Assembly: GCF_003217255.1 (NCBI RefSeq)
Contig: NZ_QJTE01000001.1
Span: 558,001-622,000, forward strand
Source: Pseudoroseicyclus aestuarii
GTDB taxonomy: Bacteria; Pseudomonadota; Alphaproteobacteria; Rhodobacterales; Rhodobacteraceae
Direction: 5' to 3'
DNA length: 64,000 nucleotides
Both the position numbers and the translations under genes were made by a program. The notes below the pieces were generated by a model. That model searched no databases. It was given only the letters and a program-made list of their open reading frames with translations, and was not told the origin of the DNA. Positions 35,874 through 44,606 of the stretch are shown here, in pieces (position 1 is the stretch's first letter; each line of letters opens with the position of its first letter).

Positions 35874-36758
35874 GTGGCCGTCATCCGCAACCGTCGCAGG
35901 GAAATGGTCAACGCCTACGTGTTGATCTTTCCGTTCGTTGCCATCTTCAGCCTCGTCTTTCTCTGGCCGACCATCGAGGTCGTTCGCCTGAGCTTCACCA
36001 ACGCCCCGCTCGTGGGCGAGGGGGAATGGGTCGGGCTGGACAACTACAAGCGCCTGCTCTCGGATCGGTTGTTCTTTACCGCTCTGAAGAACAACGGCTA
36101 TTTCCTTTTGCTGACGGTTATCCCGACGACGCTGCTGGCGCTGGGGATTGCGCTGATGGTCAACCGCCTGAAGGGGCGGATGCAGGCCTTCGTGCTGGCG
36201 ATCTTCTTTCTGCCCTACATCCTGCCCGTGTCCGTCGTGACGATGATCTGGAGCTGGATGCTCGACCAGCAATTCGGCGTCGTCCAGCCGCTGCTCGAGA
36301 TGGTCGTCGGTAAGCGGGTGAAGGTATTCCAGAATCCTTATTGGGTCATGCCGATGATCGCGCTGGTGACGGTCTGGTGGACCAATGGGTTCAATGTGCT
36401 GCTGTTCATCGCCGGCCTGCGCAACATCCCGACCGAGCTTTATGAGGCCTCGGCCCTCGACGGCGCGACGAAGCGTCAGCAGTTCTTCAAGGTGACCTGG
36501 CCGCTGCTCTGGCCGGTGACGGCGCTGGTCCTGACCCTGCAGCTGATCCTTCAGCTGAAGATCTTCGACCAGGTCTATCTCCTGTCTCAGGGCGGACCGT
36601 TCAACTCGTCCTACGTGCTGTTGATGCTCGTCTACCGCGAAGCCTTCCAGCTGAACCACGGCGGCTATGCCTCGGCGGTGGCGCTGGTGCTGTTCCTGCT
36701 GATCGTCGTCGTCTCGGTCCTGCAATTCCAGCTTCTGCGCCTAGGAGGCCGTCGATGA
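35874..36758 (+). CDS. Sugar ABC transporter permease (MalF/UgpA type)
   Basis: 294 residues. GTG 35874 is chosen because AAGGAG lies 8 nt upstream; the upstream in-frame sequence runs through the hairpin. Six membrane segments. The coupling EAA loop reads EASALDGATKRQQFFKVTWPLL near 202-223, which contacts the ATPase. QLNHGGYASAVALVLFLLIV forms the last helix. It pairs with the next permease, whose start overlaps its stop by ATGA. Confidence 0.93.
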   Translation: MAVIRNRRREMVNAYVLIFPFVAIFSLVFLWPTIEVVRLSFTNAPLVGEGEWVGLDNYKRLLSDRLFFTALKNNGYFLLLTVIPTTLLALGIALMVNRLKGRMQAFVLAIFFLPYILPVSVVTMIWSWMLDQQFGVVQPLLEMVVGKRVKVFQNPYWVMPMIALVTVWWTNGFNVLLFIAGLRNIPTELYEASALDGATKRQQFFKVTWPLLWPVTALVLTLQLILQLKIFDQVYLLSQGGPFNSSYVLLMLVYREAFQLNHGGYASAVALVLFLLIVVVSVLQFQLLRLGGRR

Positions 36759-37630
36759 GCCTTGCCACAGCTTCCGCCGTTCCCTCTCAGGGCGCGGTCA
36801 AGTCCCGCTCCCGCCGGATTGAGAACGGGCTGATCTCGGTCTTCACGCTCGTCGCCTGCGCGATCTGGTTCTTCCCGATCTACTGGGCCTTCGTCACGTC
36901 GATCCGGTCGGAAGAGCGGGCGGTCAGTGCAGGGGCGGGCGTGGTGCCGGACGAGTTCAACCTGTCCAACTACGTCGAGGTGCTGACCGGCACCAAGCTT
37001 CCCCTGTGGTACTGGAATTCGATCGGAACCTCGCTGATCATCACCGCGGCGGTCATCGCCACCGGCATGATGTGTGCCTATGCCCTCAGCCAGATGCGCT
37101 TTCCGGGGCGGCGGCTGCTGTACGGCGTGGTGCTGGCCTGCTTCATGATCCCGGCGCAGGCGCTGGTGGTGTCGCAGTTCATGTTGATGAACGACATGGA
37201 CCTCGTGAACAAGTGGGGTGGGATCATCCTGCCGCAGCTGATCGTTCCCGTTGTCATCATCGTCTACAAGCAGTTTTTCGACGCCATCCCGCAAGAGATG
37301 CGCGAAGCCGTGCTTCTGGACGGCGGCGGGGACTACACGCTGCTGTGGCGTGTCTACATGCCGCTGAACTGGGGCATCACGACCGCCCTGGCGATCATCA
37401 CCTTCATCGGCGCCTGGAACAGCTTCCTCTGGCCGTTCCTGATCATCACCACCGAGAACCAGATGACGATTCCGGTCGGTATCACGCAGGTCAACGACGC
37501 CTTCGGCGTGTTCTATGCCCGGCTCATGTCGGTGGCGCTTCTGGGCGCGATGCCGGTGGCCCTGGCCTATCTGATCTTTCAGCGGCGGGTGACCGAGGCG
37601 GTCATGATCTCGTCCGGGGTCAAGGGCTAG
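36755..37630 (+). CDS. Sugar ABC transporter permease (MalG/UgpE type)
   Basis: 291 residues, six membrane segments. The EAA motif reads EAVLLDGGGDYTLLWRVYMPL, and the helix following it contains the FIGAWNSFLWPFLI segment typical of the MalG/AraQ branch. With the preceding gene it forms the transmembrane channel. The gene starts inside the stop of its partner and ends in a CTAG overlap with the convergent LysR gene, so no room for a terminator exists at the end of the operon. Confidence 0.93.
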   Translation: MSLATASAVPSQGAVKSRSRRIENGLISVFTLVACAIWFFPIYWAFVTSIRSEERAVSAGAGVVPDEFNLSNYVEVLTGTKLPLWYWNSIGTSLIITAAVIATGMMCAYALSQMRFPGRRLLYGVVLACFMIPAQALVVSQFMLMNDMDLVNKWGGIILPQLIVPVVIIVYKQFFDAIPQEMREAVLLDGGGDYTLLWRVYMPLNWGITTALAIITFIGAWNSFLWPFLIITTENQMTIPVGITQVNDAFGVFYARLMSVALLGAMPVALAYLIFQRRVTEAVMISSGVKG

Positions 37631-38529
37631 CGCGGCAGCGCCGCCACCATGAGGTCGATGAAGCGGCGCACCCGCGGCTCGAGCAGGCGCCGCTCGGGGT
37701 AGAGGGCGGTGACCGCGATCGCCTCGGTCGTGTGATCGGCCAGGACGGGCTGCAGCCGGCCGGCCTCGATCTCGGGGTCGGCGAGGAAGCCGGGCAGCAG
37801 CGCGATGCCGAGGCCCGAGAGGGCGGCATCGCGCAGCGCCTCGCCGCTGCCAAGGCTTAGCCGCCCGCGCGCCGGGACGGTCTGCCACGCCTCCGCGCCC
37901 GTTGCGCGCAGCCGCCAGGCTTGCCGCCCGGCGCTTCCGCTGAAGGGCAGGCAGGCGTGATCGGCCAGATCGGTTGCGTCTCGTGGCCCGGGCCGGGCGG
38001 CAAGGTAGCCCGGCGCGGCACAAAGCCTCGTGCCATGGCGGGCTACCACGCGGGCGGTCAGCCCGGCATCCGGCAGCCTCTCGCCGCCGATCCGCACGGC
38101 AAGGTCATGGCCCGCCTCGACGATGTCGGTCGTGCGGTCCGAGAACTCGACCTCGGCCCGAAGCTCGGGCCAGTCGCGCAGGAAACGCTGCACCAGCGGC
38201 ATCAGCACGATCCGCCCATAGGCATCCGGCACCGTCAGCCGCAGCGTGCCGCGCGGCGTGCCGGCGCCCTCGCTGACGCTGGCCTCGGCCTGGCGGACGG
38301 AGGCGCGGACCTGCAGCGCATGGGCGTGGAAGCGCGCGCCTTCCTCCGTCAGGCCAAGACGCCGCGTCGTGCGGCTGAGCAGCCTCGCGCCAAGCCGCTC
38401 TTCCAGCCGGGCGACGGCCTTGCCCGCGGCCGAGCGCGACAGCCCCTGCGCGCGGCTGCCTGCGGCGAAGCCGCCAGCCTCGACCACCGACAGGAAGATC
38501 AGGATATCGCCGAGGTTCGCGCCCTGCAC
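37627..38529 (-). CDS. LysR-family regulator (AaeR/DmlR-like)
   Basis: 300 residues from GTG 38527-38529. Winged helix DILIFLSVVEAGGFAAGSRAQGLSRSAAGKAVARLEERLGARLL at about 8-51 (only partly quoted here by residue range elsewhere conserved). The effector domain has CAAPGYLA and GLGIALLPGF, the pattern of the large CrgA/DmlR group. It is divergent from the RidA gene across a perfect TGGCGA-N7-TCGCCA repeat. RidA, or the gene itself, is the probable target rather than the arabinose genes, but this is inference. Confidence 0.88.
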   Translation of the reverse strand: MQGANLGDILIFLSVVEAGGFAAGSRAQGLSRSAAGKAVARLEERLGARLLSRTTRRLGLTEEGARFHAHALQVRASVRQAEASVSEGAGTPRGTLRLTVPDAYGRIVLMPLVQRFLRDWPELRAEVEFSDRTTDIVEAGHDLAVRIGGERLPDAGLTARVVARHGTRLCAAPGYLAARPGPRDATDLADHACLPFSGSAGRQAWRLRATGAEAWQTVPARGRLSLGSGEALRDAALSGLGIALLPGFLADPEIEAGRLQPVLADHTTEAIAVTALYPERRLLEPRVRRFIDLMVAALPR

Positions 38530-38555
38530 GAAGCTCCTCCGTCTTGTCGACCCAG

Positions 38556-38574
38556 TGGCGACGCATATTCGCCA
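38556..38574. promoter_or_regulatory. Probable LysR-type operator
   Basis: TGGCGA-CGCATAT-TCGCCA is a perfect 6-bp inverted repeat with a 7-nt A+T-containing centre, 27 nt from the LysR start and 66 nt from the RidA start. It fits the usual LysR box geometry. Confidence 0.55.
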
Positions 38575-38640
38575 ATCGCATCCCTATCTCGATATCGCAG
38601 GCGGTTTAACCCCGCATCGACGATCCCGAGGACCCTATCG

Positions 38641-39063
38641 ATGACCATCACACCAGCCACTGACCCCGTCCGGGGCCTCAACCCGCCCACGCTGCCGGAT
38701 GCCGGGGCGGTCGGCTATTCGCAGATCACCACGGTGGAGCCGGGCCGGCTTGCCTTCGTCTCGGGGCAGGTCGCCTGGGGGAGCGGCGGCGAGAGGCCGC
38801 CCGAGGGCCTCGAGGCGCAGACGCGGCAGGTCGTCTCGAACCTGCGCGCGGCGCTCGAGGCGGTGGGGGCGGCGCCGAAGGACATCGCCATGCTGCGCTG
38901 CTACATGACCGACCTGCGCCCCGAGACGCAGGACATGGTCATGCCCTGCCTCGCGGAGCTTTTGCAGGGCGCGCAGCCCAGCCTGACGGGCATCGGCGTC
39001 GCCGCGCTGGCGACGCCCGATTTGCAGATCGAGATCGAGATGGTTCTGCGCCTGCCGGACTGA
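38641..39063 (+). CDS. RidA/YjgF-family protein
   Basis: 140 residues. The RidA fold is shown by AFVSGQVAWG near 41-50 and TRQVVSNLRAALEAVGAAPKDIAMLRCYMTD, with the C-terminal ALATPDLQIEIEMVL. The arginine that deaminates 2-aminoacrylate in true RidA should sit in an R-x-C-V motif near the C-terminus; it is not present in that form, so this is likely another Rid subfamily with unknown substrate. Divergent from a LysR gene, which probably controls it. Confidence 0.85.
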   Translation: MTITPATDPVRGLNPPTLPDAGAVGYSQITTVEPGRLAFVSGQVAWGSGGERPPEGLEAQTRQVVSNLRAALEAVGAAPKDIAMLRCYMTDLRPETQDMVMPCLAELLQGAQPSLTGIGVAALATPDLQIEIEMVLRLPD

Positions 39064-39088
39064 TCCCGGCGCGCGGCGGAGTGGTGGC

Positions 39089-40054
39089 CTAGCCCTTGGC
39101 GAACCGCCACTCCGTCACCTGGCGGAAGGTCTCGCCCGGGCGCAGGGCGATCGAGGGGAACTCGGGATGCGAGGGCGCATCGGGCCAGAGCTGCGCCTCG
39201 ATCGCGAGGCCGGCATAGGTCGGCAGACCCGCCGCGTCGGTATTGCGCCCGTCGAAGACCTGCAGCCCCGGCGCGGTGCTGGCCATGCGCAGGGTCACGC
39301 CGCCTGCCTCGAGCATCGCGACCTCGCGCAGCTCCACCTCGGCGCTGGCGGTGCAGAAGTTGTGATCGAGCGGCGGCGCGCCCGGCACGACGCGCTTGCC
39401 CGCGCGAAAGTCGTAATCGCCGCCCTCGACCGGCGCGATCTCGCCCGTCGGAAGCACCTCGTCGTCGGTGGGCGTGTAGCTGTCGGCATGGACCGTCAGC
39501 CGATGGTCGGTCACGCTGTGGCTGCCATCAAGGCACCAGTAGCTGTGATTGGCGAGGTTGAAGAGCGTCTCGGCATCGGACACCGCCTCAAGCTCCAGCC
39601 GGAGCGTCGCATCCGCCTGCAGCGACCAGCGCGCCGTGATGCGGCGGTTGCCGGGAAAGCCGTCGATCCCGTCCGGCAGGTCCAGCACCAGCGTCGCGGC
39701 ATCATCCGCCTCTTCGGCGACCTGCCAGTTGCGCGACCAGGTGCCCTGCCGCCCGCCGTGCAGCAGCGAGTTGATATGATTGGCCTCGAAGCGGTACTCG
39801 GTCCCGGCGATCTCGACCCTGGCGCCCGACAGGCGGTTGGCGACGGGGCCGACGATGGCGCCGAAATAGCCCATCGCACCCTCGTAATCGGCGATGTTAT
39901 CCGAGCCGAGCGTCAGGTCGTGCCCGACGCCCTCGAGGCGCAGGCTTTGCAGGACGGAGCCGCGGGTCAGCAGGGTCGCGGTCAGCCCGTGGCCGGTCAG
40001 GGTGACAGCCTCGACGCTCTCGCCCCGGCTGTCGGTGGCAAAGGGGGTGCTCAT
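39089..40054 (-). CDS. galM: Aldose 1-epimerase (mutarotase)
   Basis: 321 residues. It converts alpha and beta anomers of aldoses. Family residues are RLSGARVEIAG, the substrate-binding LLHGG near 97-101, the catalytic His in FNLANHSYW near 173 and the Glu in AIEAQLWPDAP. ATG 40052-40054 begins MSTPFATDSRGES. It is the last gene of the minus-strand sugar operon, 11 nt after the lactonase gene. It would supply the beta-anomer used by the sugar dehydrogenase encoded at 46349. Confidence 0.92.
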   Translation of the reverse strand: MSTPFATDSRGESVEAVTLTGHGLTATLLTRGSVLQSLRLEGVGHDLTLGSDNIADYEGAMGYFGAIVGPVANRLSGARVEIAGTEYRFEANHINSLLHGGRQGTWSRNWQVAEEADDAATLVLDLPDGIDGFPGNRRITARWSLQADATLRLELEAVSDAETLFNLANHSYWCLDGSHSVTDHRLTVHADSYTPTDDEVLPTGEIAPVEGGDYDFRAGKRVVPGAPPLDHNFCTASAEVELREVAMLEAGGVTLRMASTAPGLQVFDGRNTDAAGLPTYAGLAIEAQLWPDAPSHPEFPSIALRPGETFRQVTEWRFAKG

Positions 40055-40065
40055 GGCAGGCTCCT

Positions 40066-40920
40066 TCAGAGGATCACTTGATGCTCGGCTTGGCCCTTGG
40101 CCTCGACCTCCACGACGAAGGTCTGCCCGCTCAGCGGTTTCTCGGAAAAGGCGCTCTCCGCGAGGCCCACGGCGGCGCTGGTGCAGTAGAGGGTCGAGGA
40201 TCCGGCGCCCGCGAAGGCGGGGCAGGTCACCTGCTCGGCCGGGATCGCGACGGCGGCGATCTCCTGCCCCTCGGTGTCGTAGGCGGCGACGCGGCCGCTG
40301 CCCCATTGCGCGCTCCACAGCCGCCCGTCCTGATCCGTGACGGCGCCGTCGGGCGCATGGCCGGCGGCGTTCAGATCGACATGCACCTCGGGCTCGCCCT
40401 CGGGCCAGCCGTCCTTGTCCGACAGGCGCTGGCGCATGATCTTCTTGGTCGGCGTATCGGCGAAATAGGCGGTGCCGCCATCGGGCGAGAAGCAGATGGC
40501 ATTGGGAATGGTGATGCCGGGGTAAAGCTGGCGCAGCTCGCCCTTGTAGAAGCGGTAGATCGCGCCCGCGCCGTGTTCGGCGCCGCGCCCCATGGTGCCG
40601 ATCCAGAAGCCGCCGAATGGGTCGGCGCGCCCGTCGTTGCAGCGCGTGACGGGCTGGTCGGCCTCCAGCGGGCAGAGGTCCTCGGTCTTGCCGGTTTCCA
40701 GATCGAAGCGCATCAGCGCCACGTCCGAGGCGACCAGCAGTGTGCCCTCGTCGACCCAGCCGGCAGCCGAGACGGTGCGGTCAAAGCCCCAGTGCCGCCC
40801 CTTGCTGTGCAGGCGGCGGGCCATGATGTCGAACCAGAACAGCTCCTGCCGCTGCGGATGGTAAAGCGGGCCTTCGCCCAGCAGGCAGAGCGTGTCGTCG
40901 TAGACGGCGGCGTCGGTCAT
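40066..40920 (-). CDS. SMP-30/gluconolactonase-family sugar lactonase
   Basis: 284 residues, six-bladed propeller family. Metal ligands visible are Glu16 (LGEGPLY), the Asn in IPNAICFSPDG and the Asp in HAPDGAVTDQDG; the second strand motif DGRADPFGGFWIGTMG is typical. It hydrolyses the sugar lactone (L-arabinono- or D-galactono-lactone) made by the dehydrogenase encoded at 46349. A GGGAGGG site precedes its ATG. It lies 48 nt after dgoA, with a hairpin in the spacer. Confidence 0.9.
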   Translation of the reverse strand: MTDAAVYDDTLCLLGEGPLYHPQRQELFWFDIMARRLHSKGRHWGFDRTVSAAGWVDEGTLLVASDVALMRFDLETGKTEDLCPLEADQPVTRCNDGRADPFGGFWIGTMGRGAEHGAGAIYRFYKGELRQLYPGITIPNAICFSPDGGTAYFADTPTKKIMRQRLSDKDGWPEGEPEVHVDLNAAGHAPDGAVTDQDGRLWSAQWGSGRVAAYDTEGQEIAAVAIPAEQVTCPAFAGAGSSTLYCTSAAVGLAESAFSEKPLSGQTFVVEVEAKGQAEHQVIL

Positions 40921-40940
40921 GATGTGGTCCCTCCCATGGG

Positions 40941-40962
40941 CGGGCTGCTCCTCCGCAGCCCG
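40941..40962 (-). promoter_or_regulatory. Hairpin in the dgoA-lactonase spacer
   Basis: On the minus strand CGGGCTGC-GGAGGA-GCAGCCCG: an 8-bp perfect stem whose loop is a Shine-Dalgarno sequence. It is too far (about 28 nt) from the lactonase ATG to be its ribosome site, so it may be a stabiliser or processing signal. Confidence 0.4.
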
Positions 40963-40968
40963 ATGATG

Positions 40969-41577
40969 TCAGCTTGCGAAGGCGGCGTCGTAGGCCGCGA
41001 CGATCTCGGCGGCCTTCGTCGCGGTGTCCTGCACCGTCTGCCCCGGCTTGTAGAGCGCGCTGCCAAGGCCGAAGCCATCGGCCCCCGCCGCGCGCCACTC
41101 GGCGAAGCTGTCCGGCCCGGCGCCGCCCACGGCATAGACCGGCACTTCGCGCGGCAGCACCGCGCGCATCGCCTTGAGGCCGGCGGGCCCAACTAGCTCG
41201 GCGGGGAAGATCTTCAGGCCCGTGGCCCCGGCGTCCAGCGCGGCGAAGGCCTCGGTCGGCGTCATCACGCCGGGCCAGCTTTGCAGCCCGAGGTCGCGGC
41301 TGGCGCGGATCACCTCCGCGTTGCAGTTCGGGCTGACGGCGATCTTGCCACCGACCAGCGCCAGCTCGGCCACCTGCTCGCGGCGCAGCACGGTGCCGGC
41401 GCCGATCACGGCGCGGCTGCCCATCGCCTCGACCATGACGGCGATGCTCTTGAAGGGGTCGGGCGAGTTCAGCGGCACCTCGATCACGGTGATGCCGGCC
41501 TCGACCAGCGCCTCGGCGGTCTGCACGGCCTCTTCGGGGCGGATGCCGCGCAGGATCGCGATCAGGGTGCGTGTCAT
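40969..41577 (-). CDS. dgoA: 2-dehydro-3-deoxy-6-phosphogalactonate aldolase
   Basis: 202 residues. A class-I KDPG/KDPGal aldolase: IAILRGIRPEEA (Arg), VIEVPLNSP (Glu near 34), the Schiff-base Lys in GLKIFPAELVGP near 141 and YAVGGAGPDSFAEW. The IPLNSP-type motif and GLGSALYKPG match DgoA rather than Eda. It cleaves KDPGal to pyruvate and glyceraldehyde 3-phosphate. Its ATG overlaps the dgoK stop (ATGA), so kinase and aldolase are made together. Confidence 0.92.
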   Translation of the reverse strand: MTRTLIAILRGIRPEEAVQTAEALVEAGITVIEVPLNSPDPFKSIAVMVEAMGSRAVIGAGTVLRREQVAELALVGGKIAVSPNCNAEVIRASRDLGLQSWPGVMTPTEAFAALDAGATGLKIFPAELVGPAGLKAMRAVLPREVPVYAVGGAGPDSFAEWRAAGADGFGLGSALYKPGQTVQDTATKAAEIVAAYDAAFAS

Positions 41578-42479
41578 TGCTGGTCCTTCCAGGCGGCCGT
41601 CAATCCGGCCAGTGTGGTATCGGTGGCATCGAAGGCCTCGGCCGGGACGCCCTGCGCGGTCAGCGCGCGGGCATAGAGCGCGGCGAGGGGGCCGGCGCCG
41701 ATCAGCGCCACCTCGCGGCCCAGCCAGTAGGGCTTGGCCGCCGCGAGTTCCGCGCCGATCAGCAGGCCAGAAAGGCGCCCGCGCGCGGCGCGCGGCTCCA
41801 GACCGTCCAGAAGGCCCGCGGCGCGGATGCCGAAGAGGCCGCCGGCCAGCCGCTCGGGGCGGGACAGAGTCTCGGAGACCGCCGCGTCGAAGGCGGCGAC
41901 CTCGGTCTCCTCCGCGGTCAGCGAATGGCGCAGCACCGAATGCTCGGCCAGCGCGGCATAAAGCTCTCCGGTCATGAAGCTGCGGAAGCTGACGACCTCA
42001 CCGGCGCTGATCTCGGCCCATTTGGAATGGGTGCCGGGCAAGCAGACGACGCCGTCCCAGCCGGGGCGCAGGGCGATCAGCCCGGCGATCTGCGTCTCCT
42101 CGCCGCGCATGACGTCGGGCGGGCTGGCCTGCGACAGCCCGGCGATGATGCGTACGTCCATCGTGCCGGGCGCGCGGGTCAGATCGGGGCCGAGGGGCGG
42201 GCAGGGCACGCGGCCGTAGGCGGCTTCGACCCAGCCCTGCCGCGCGCCGACCATGCCGCAGGCGATGACCGGAACCGAGGCGAGGCCGCCCGCGGGAAGC
42301 CAGCTGCCGGTCAGCGCGCGCAGCGCCGGCTCGAAGGCGTCAGAGGTCAGGCGCCCCATGCCGTCGTCGCTGCTGGCCGTGTCCAGCACCTCGCCCGAGG
42401 CGGACATGGCCCAGGCGCGCAGGCGGCTGGTGCCCCAGTCCACGGCGATCCAGTCGGGAATGCGGTTTGCGTCGGTCAC
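41574..42479 (-). CDS. dgoK: 2-dehydro-3-deoxygalactonokinase
   Basis: 301 residues from GTG 42477-42479, following a GGAAGGGGGG site. The N-terminal WIAVDWGTSRLRAWAM is the ATP-binding motif of the DgoK branch of the FGGY/ASKHA kinases, and VVCLPGTHSKWAEI contains the phosphate loop. It phosphorylates KDGal in the De Ley-Doudoroff route for D-galactose. Together with DgoA it can complete galactose oxidation. It starts 67 nt after the LysR stop, in the same direction. Confidence 0.92.
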   Translation of the reverse strand: MTDANRIPDWIAVDWGTSRLRAWAMSASGEVLDTASSDDGMGRLTSDAFEPALRALTGSWLPAGGLASVPVIACGMVGARQGWVEAAYGRVPCPPLGPDLTRAPGTMDVRIIAGLSQASPPDVMRGEETQIAGLIALRPGWDGVVCLPGTHSKWAEISAGEVVSFRSFMTGELYAALAEHSVLRHSLTAEETEVAAFDAAVSETLSRPERLAGGLFGIRAAGLLDGLEPRAARGRLSGLLIGAELAAAKPYWLGREVALIGAGPLAALYARALTAQGVPAEAFDATDTTLAGLTAAWKDQQ

Positions 42480-42546
42480 AGGCCCCCCCTTCCTGTCGGT
42501 GCTCGGCCCCGTTGTCGCGGCGGGCGCGGCAAAAGGCAAGCCGGCC

Positions 42547-43476
42547 TCACGCCTCCTCCGGCGGGCGGCGCAGAAGCGCGCGCAGCCGCTGCGCCGCCGG
42601 TGTCAGCCGCCCCGAGGCGCGGGTGATGATGCCGAAGGGCGCGACCTGGATGCCCAGATCCAGCGGCACCACGCGGTAGGGCGAACCCTCACCAGCGAAG
42701 CGCGCGGCGACCGATGCGGCAAGCGGCGCGATGGCATTGCTGCGCCCGATCAACGCCAGCGTCAGCAGGAAGGACGAAGTGGCGATCCGCCCCGGCGGGC
42801 GCGACAGCCCCAGCTCCGCCAGCCGGGTCAGCACGGTCTCGCGCAGGATCGCCCCCTCGCCGGGCAGGATCCAGTCGTAGCGCATCAGCGCCTCGGGCGT
42901 CGGCTGCGGCCCCAAGAGCAGCGCATGGCCGGCGCGCACCAGCAGGGCCACCGGCTCGGGCCCCAGAAGCTCCATGTCGAAGAGCGCCGGGTCGTGCCCG
43001 GCGGGCAGCCGCGCCACCGCGAGGTCGAGGCGCCCTGCCGCCAGCATGTCGCCCAGCAGGTCCGAGGTGCCGACCTCCACCTCGATCGAGAGATCCGGCA
43101 GGCTCAGCCGGGCGCTGCGCAGCATCGGCAGCACCCGGTCCATCGCCGGCCCGGTGACCGAGCCGATGCGCACCGCACCGCCGGCGCCGCCCGCGATCTC
43201 GTCCATCTCGCGCCCGGCATCGGCGATCTCGATCAGCACGCGCGCGGCCCGGCGGGCGAGGGCGGCGCCCTCCTCGGTCAGGGCGATTCCGCGCCCTTCG
43301 CGCCGGCGCAGCGGATGGCCGGCGATCCGCTCTGCCTCGGCCAGCAGCCGCGAGGCGGCGGGCTGCGTCAGCCCGAGACGCGCCGCTGCGAGGCCGATCT
43401 GCCCGGTCTCGCCGAGCGCCGCGAGAAGACGCAGATGCGCCAGCTTCAGCCCGCGGCGGAGGAGCAGATCGGTCAT
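42547..43476 (-). CDS. LysR-family regulator of the sugar genes (GbpR-like)
   Basis: 309 residues from ATG 43474-43476, which has GGGGA upstream; the ATG at 43503 lacks one. Winged helix LKLAHLRLLAALGETGQIG followed by TQPAASRLLAEAERIAGHPL at about 48-67. The effector half (IEVEVGTSDLLGDMLAAGRL) resembles GbpR-type regulators, which control galactose/arabinose transport and catabolism genes in rhizobia and relatives. It is divergent from araD1 and cotranscribed with dgoK, so it likely controls both arms. Confidence 0.88.
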   Translation of the reverse strand: MTDLLLRRGLKLAHLRLLAALGETGQIGLAAARLGLTQPAASRLLAEAERIAGHPLRRREGRGIALTEEGAALARRAARVLIEIADAGREMDEIAGGAGGAVRIGSVTGPAMDRVLPMLRSARLSLPDLSIEVEVGTSDLLGDMLAAGRLDLAVARLPAGHDPALFDMELLGPEPVALLVRAGHALLLGPQPTPEALMRYDWILPGEGAILRETVLTRLAELGLSRPPGRIATSSFLLTLALIGRSNAIAPLAASVAARFAGEGSPYRVVPLDLGIQVAPFGIITRASGRLTPAAQRLRALLRRPPEEA

Positions 43477-43492
43477 AGTGGTATCCCCATCC

Positions 43493-43518
43493 TGATATGC
43501 CATATGGCTGTAATATCA
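43493..43518. promoter_or_regulatory. Probable LysR operator of the arabinose/galactose genes
   Basis: TGATAT (43493-43498) and ATATCA (43513-43518) flank a perfect palindrome GCCATATGGC (43499-43508). The nested symmetrical site lies 17 nt from the regulator start and about 100 nt from araD1. Confidence 0.6.
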
Positions 43519-43615
43519 ATTGACCGGCATGGCCAGCCTTGGCAGGGTCGCGCGGCACGGGGCGCGTCGGCGCCGCGGCGCCCGCCGGGAGGGCGGAGAA
43601 GCGGGGAGGACGATC

Positions 43616-44593
43616 ATGCTGCTGTCGCAGATCAGGACGCCGGATGGCGTCGCCGTCGTGGCGCGCGAGGGGGCCGAGGCCGCCATCGTGAGAGGCGCGC
43701 AAAGCGTCTACGCGCTGGCGATGACGGCGGCGGGCGAGGGCCGGCCGCTGGCCGAGGTGGTGACCGAGGCGGGCTTCGGCGAGGCCGTGAACCTCGAAGA
43801 GGCGGCGGCGCAGGGGCGGATGATGCTGCCCGTGTCGCACCCCGATCTCGCGCATATGCACCTGACAGGGACGGGGCTGACGCACCTTGGCAGCGCCTCG
43901 ACCCGCGACGCGATGCACAGCGGCGATCCGGACAAGATGACGGATTCGATGAAGATGTTCCGCATGGGGCTGGAGGGCGGCAAGCCCGCCTCGGGCGCCG
44001 GCGTGCAGCCCGAATGGTTCTACAAGGGCACCGGCGCCGCCGCCGTGGCGCCCGGACAGCCGCTGACCAGCCCGGCCTTCGCCGAGGACGGCGGAGAGGA
44101 GCCGGAGCTTGCGGGCTTCTACGTCATCGCGCCCGACGGCACGCCCTGCCGGATCGGCTGGGCGCTGGCGAACGAGTTCTCGGACCACGTCACCGAGAAG
44201 GTGAACTACCTCTGGCTCGCCCATTCCAAGCTGCGCTGCGCCAGCTTCGGCCCCGAGATCCTGCTCGGCCCGCCGCCGCAGGACGTGCAGGGCACCAGCC
44301 GCATCCGCCGTGGCGATCAGGTGCTGTGGGAAAAGCCCTTCCTCTCGGGCGAGGCGAACATGTCGCACAGCATCGCCAACCTCGAACACCACCACTTCAA
44401 GTACGACATCTTCCGCCAGCCGGGCGATCTGCACGTGCATATGTTCGGCACCGCGACGCTGAGCTTCGCGGACGGCATCCGCGCCCAAGAGGGCGATGTC
44501 TTCGAGATCGAGGCGGCGCCCTTCGGCCTGCCGCTCACCAATCCGCTCGCCGTGGCCGAAGACGAAGGTCTCGCCACCGTTCGCACCTTGTAA
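43616..44593 (+). CDS. AraD1/GguC-type 2-keto-3-deoxy-L-arabonate dehydratase
   Basis: 325 residues from ATG 43616 (GGGGAGGA 5 nt upstream). A fumarylacetoacetate-hydrolase-fold protein, not the DapA-like AraD. THLGSASTRDAMH, GVQPEWFYKG and FSDHVTEKVNYLWLAHSKLR are the AraD1/GguC pattern. Family members dehydrate L-2-keto-3-deoxyarabonate to 2-oxoglutarate semialdehyde. It starts the plus-strand arm, 13 nt before the arabinonate dehydratase gene, which makes its substrate. Confidence 0.87.
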   Translation: MLLSQIRTPDGVAVVAREGAEAAIVRGAQSVYALAMTAAGEGRPLAEVVTEAGFGEAVNLEEAAAQGRMMLPVSHPDLAHMHLTGTGLTHLGSASTRDAMHSGDPDKMTDSMKMFRMGLEGGKPASGAGVQPEWFYKGTGAAAVAPGQPLTSPAFAEDGGEEPELAGFYVIAPDGTPCRIGWALANEFSDHVTEKVNYLWLAHSKLRCASFGPEILLGPPPQDVQGTSRIRRGDQVLWEKPFLSGEANMSHSIANLEHHHFKYDIFRQPGDLHVHMFGTATLSFADGIRAQEGDVFEIEAAPFGLPLTNPLAVAEDEGLATVRTL

Positions 44594-44606
44594 GGGAGCC
44601 TAAGCC

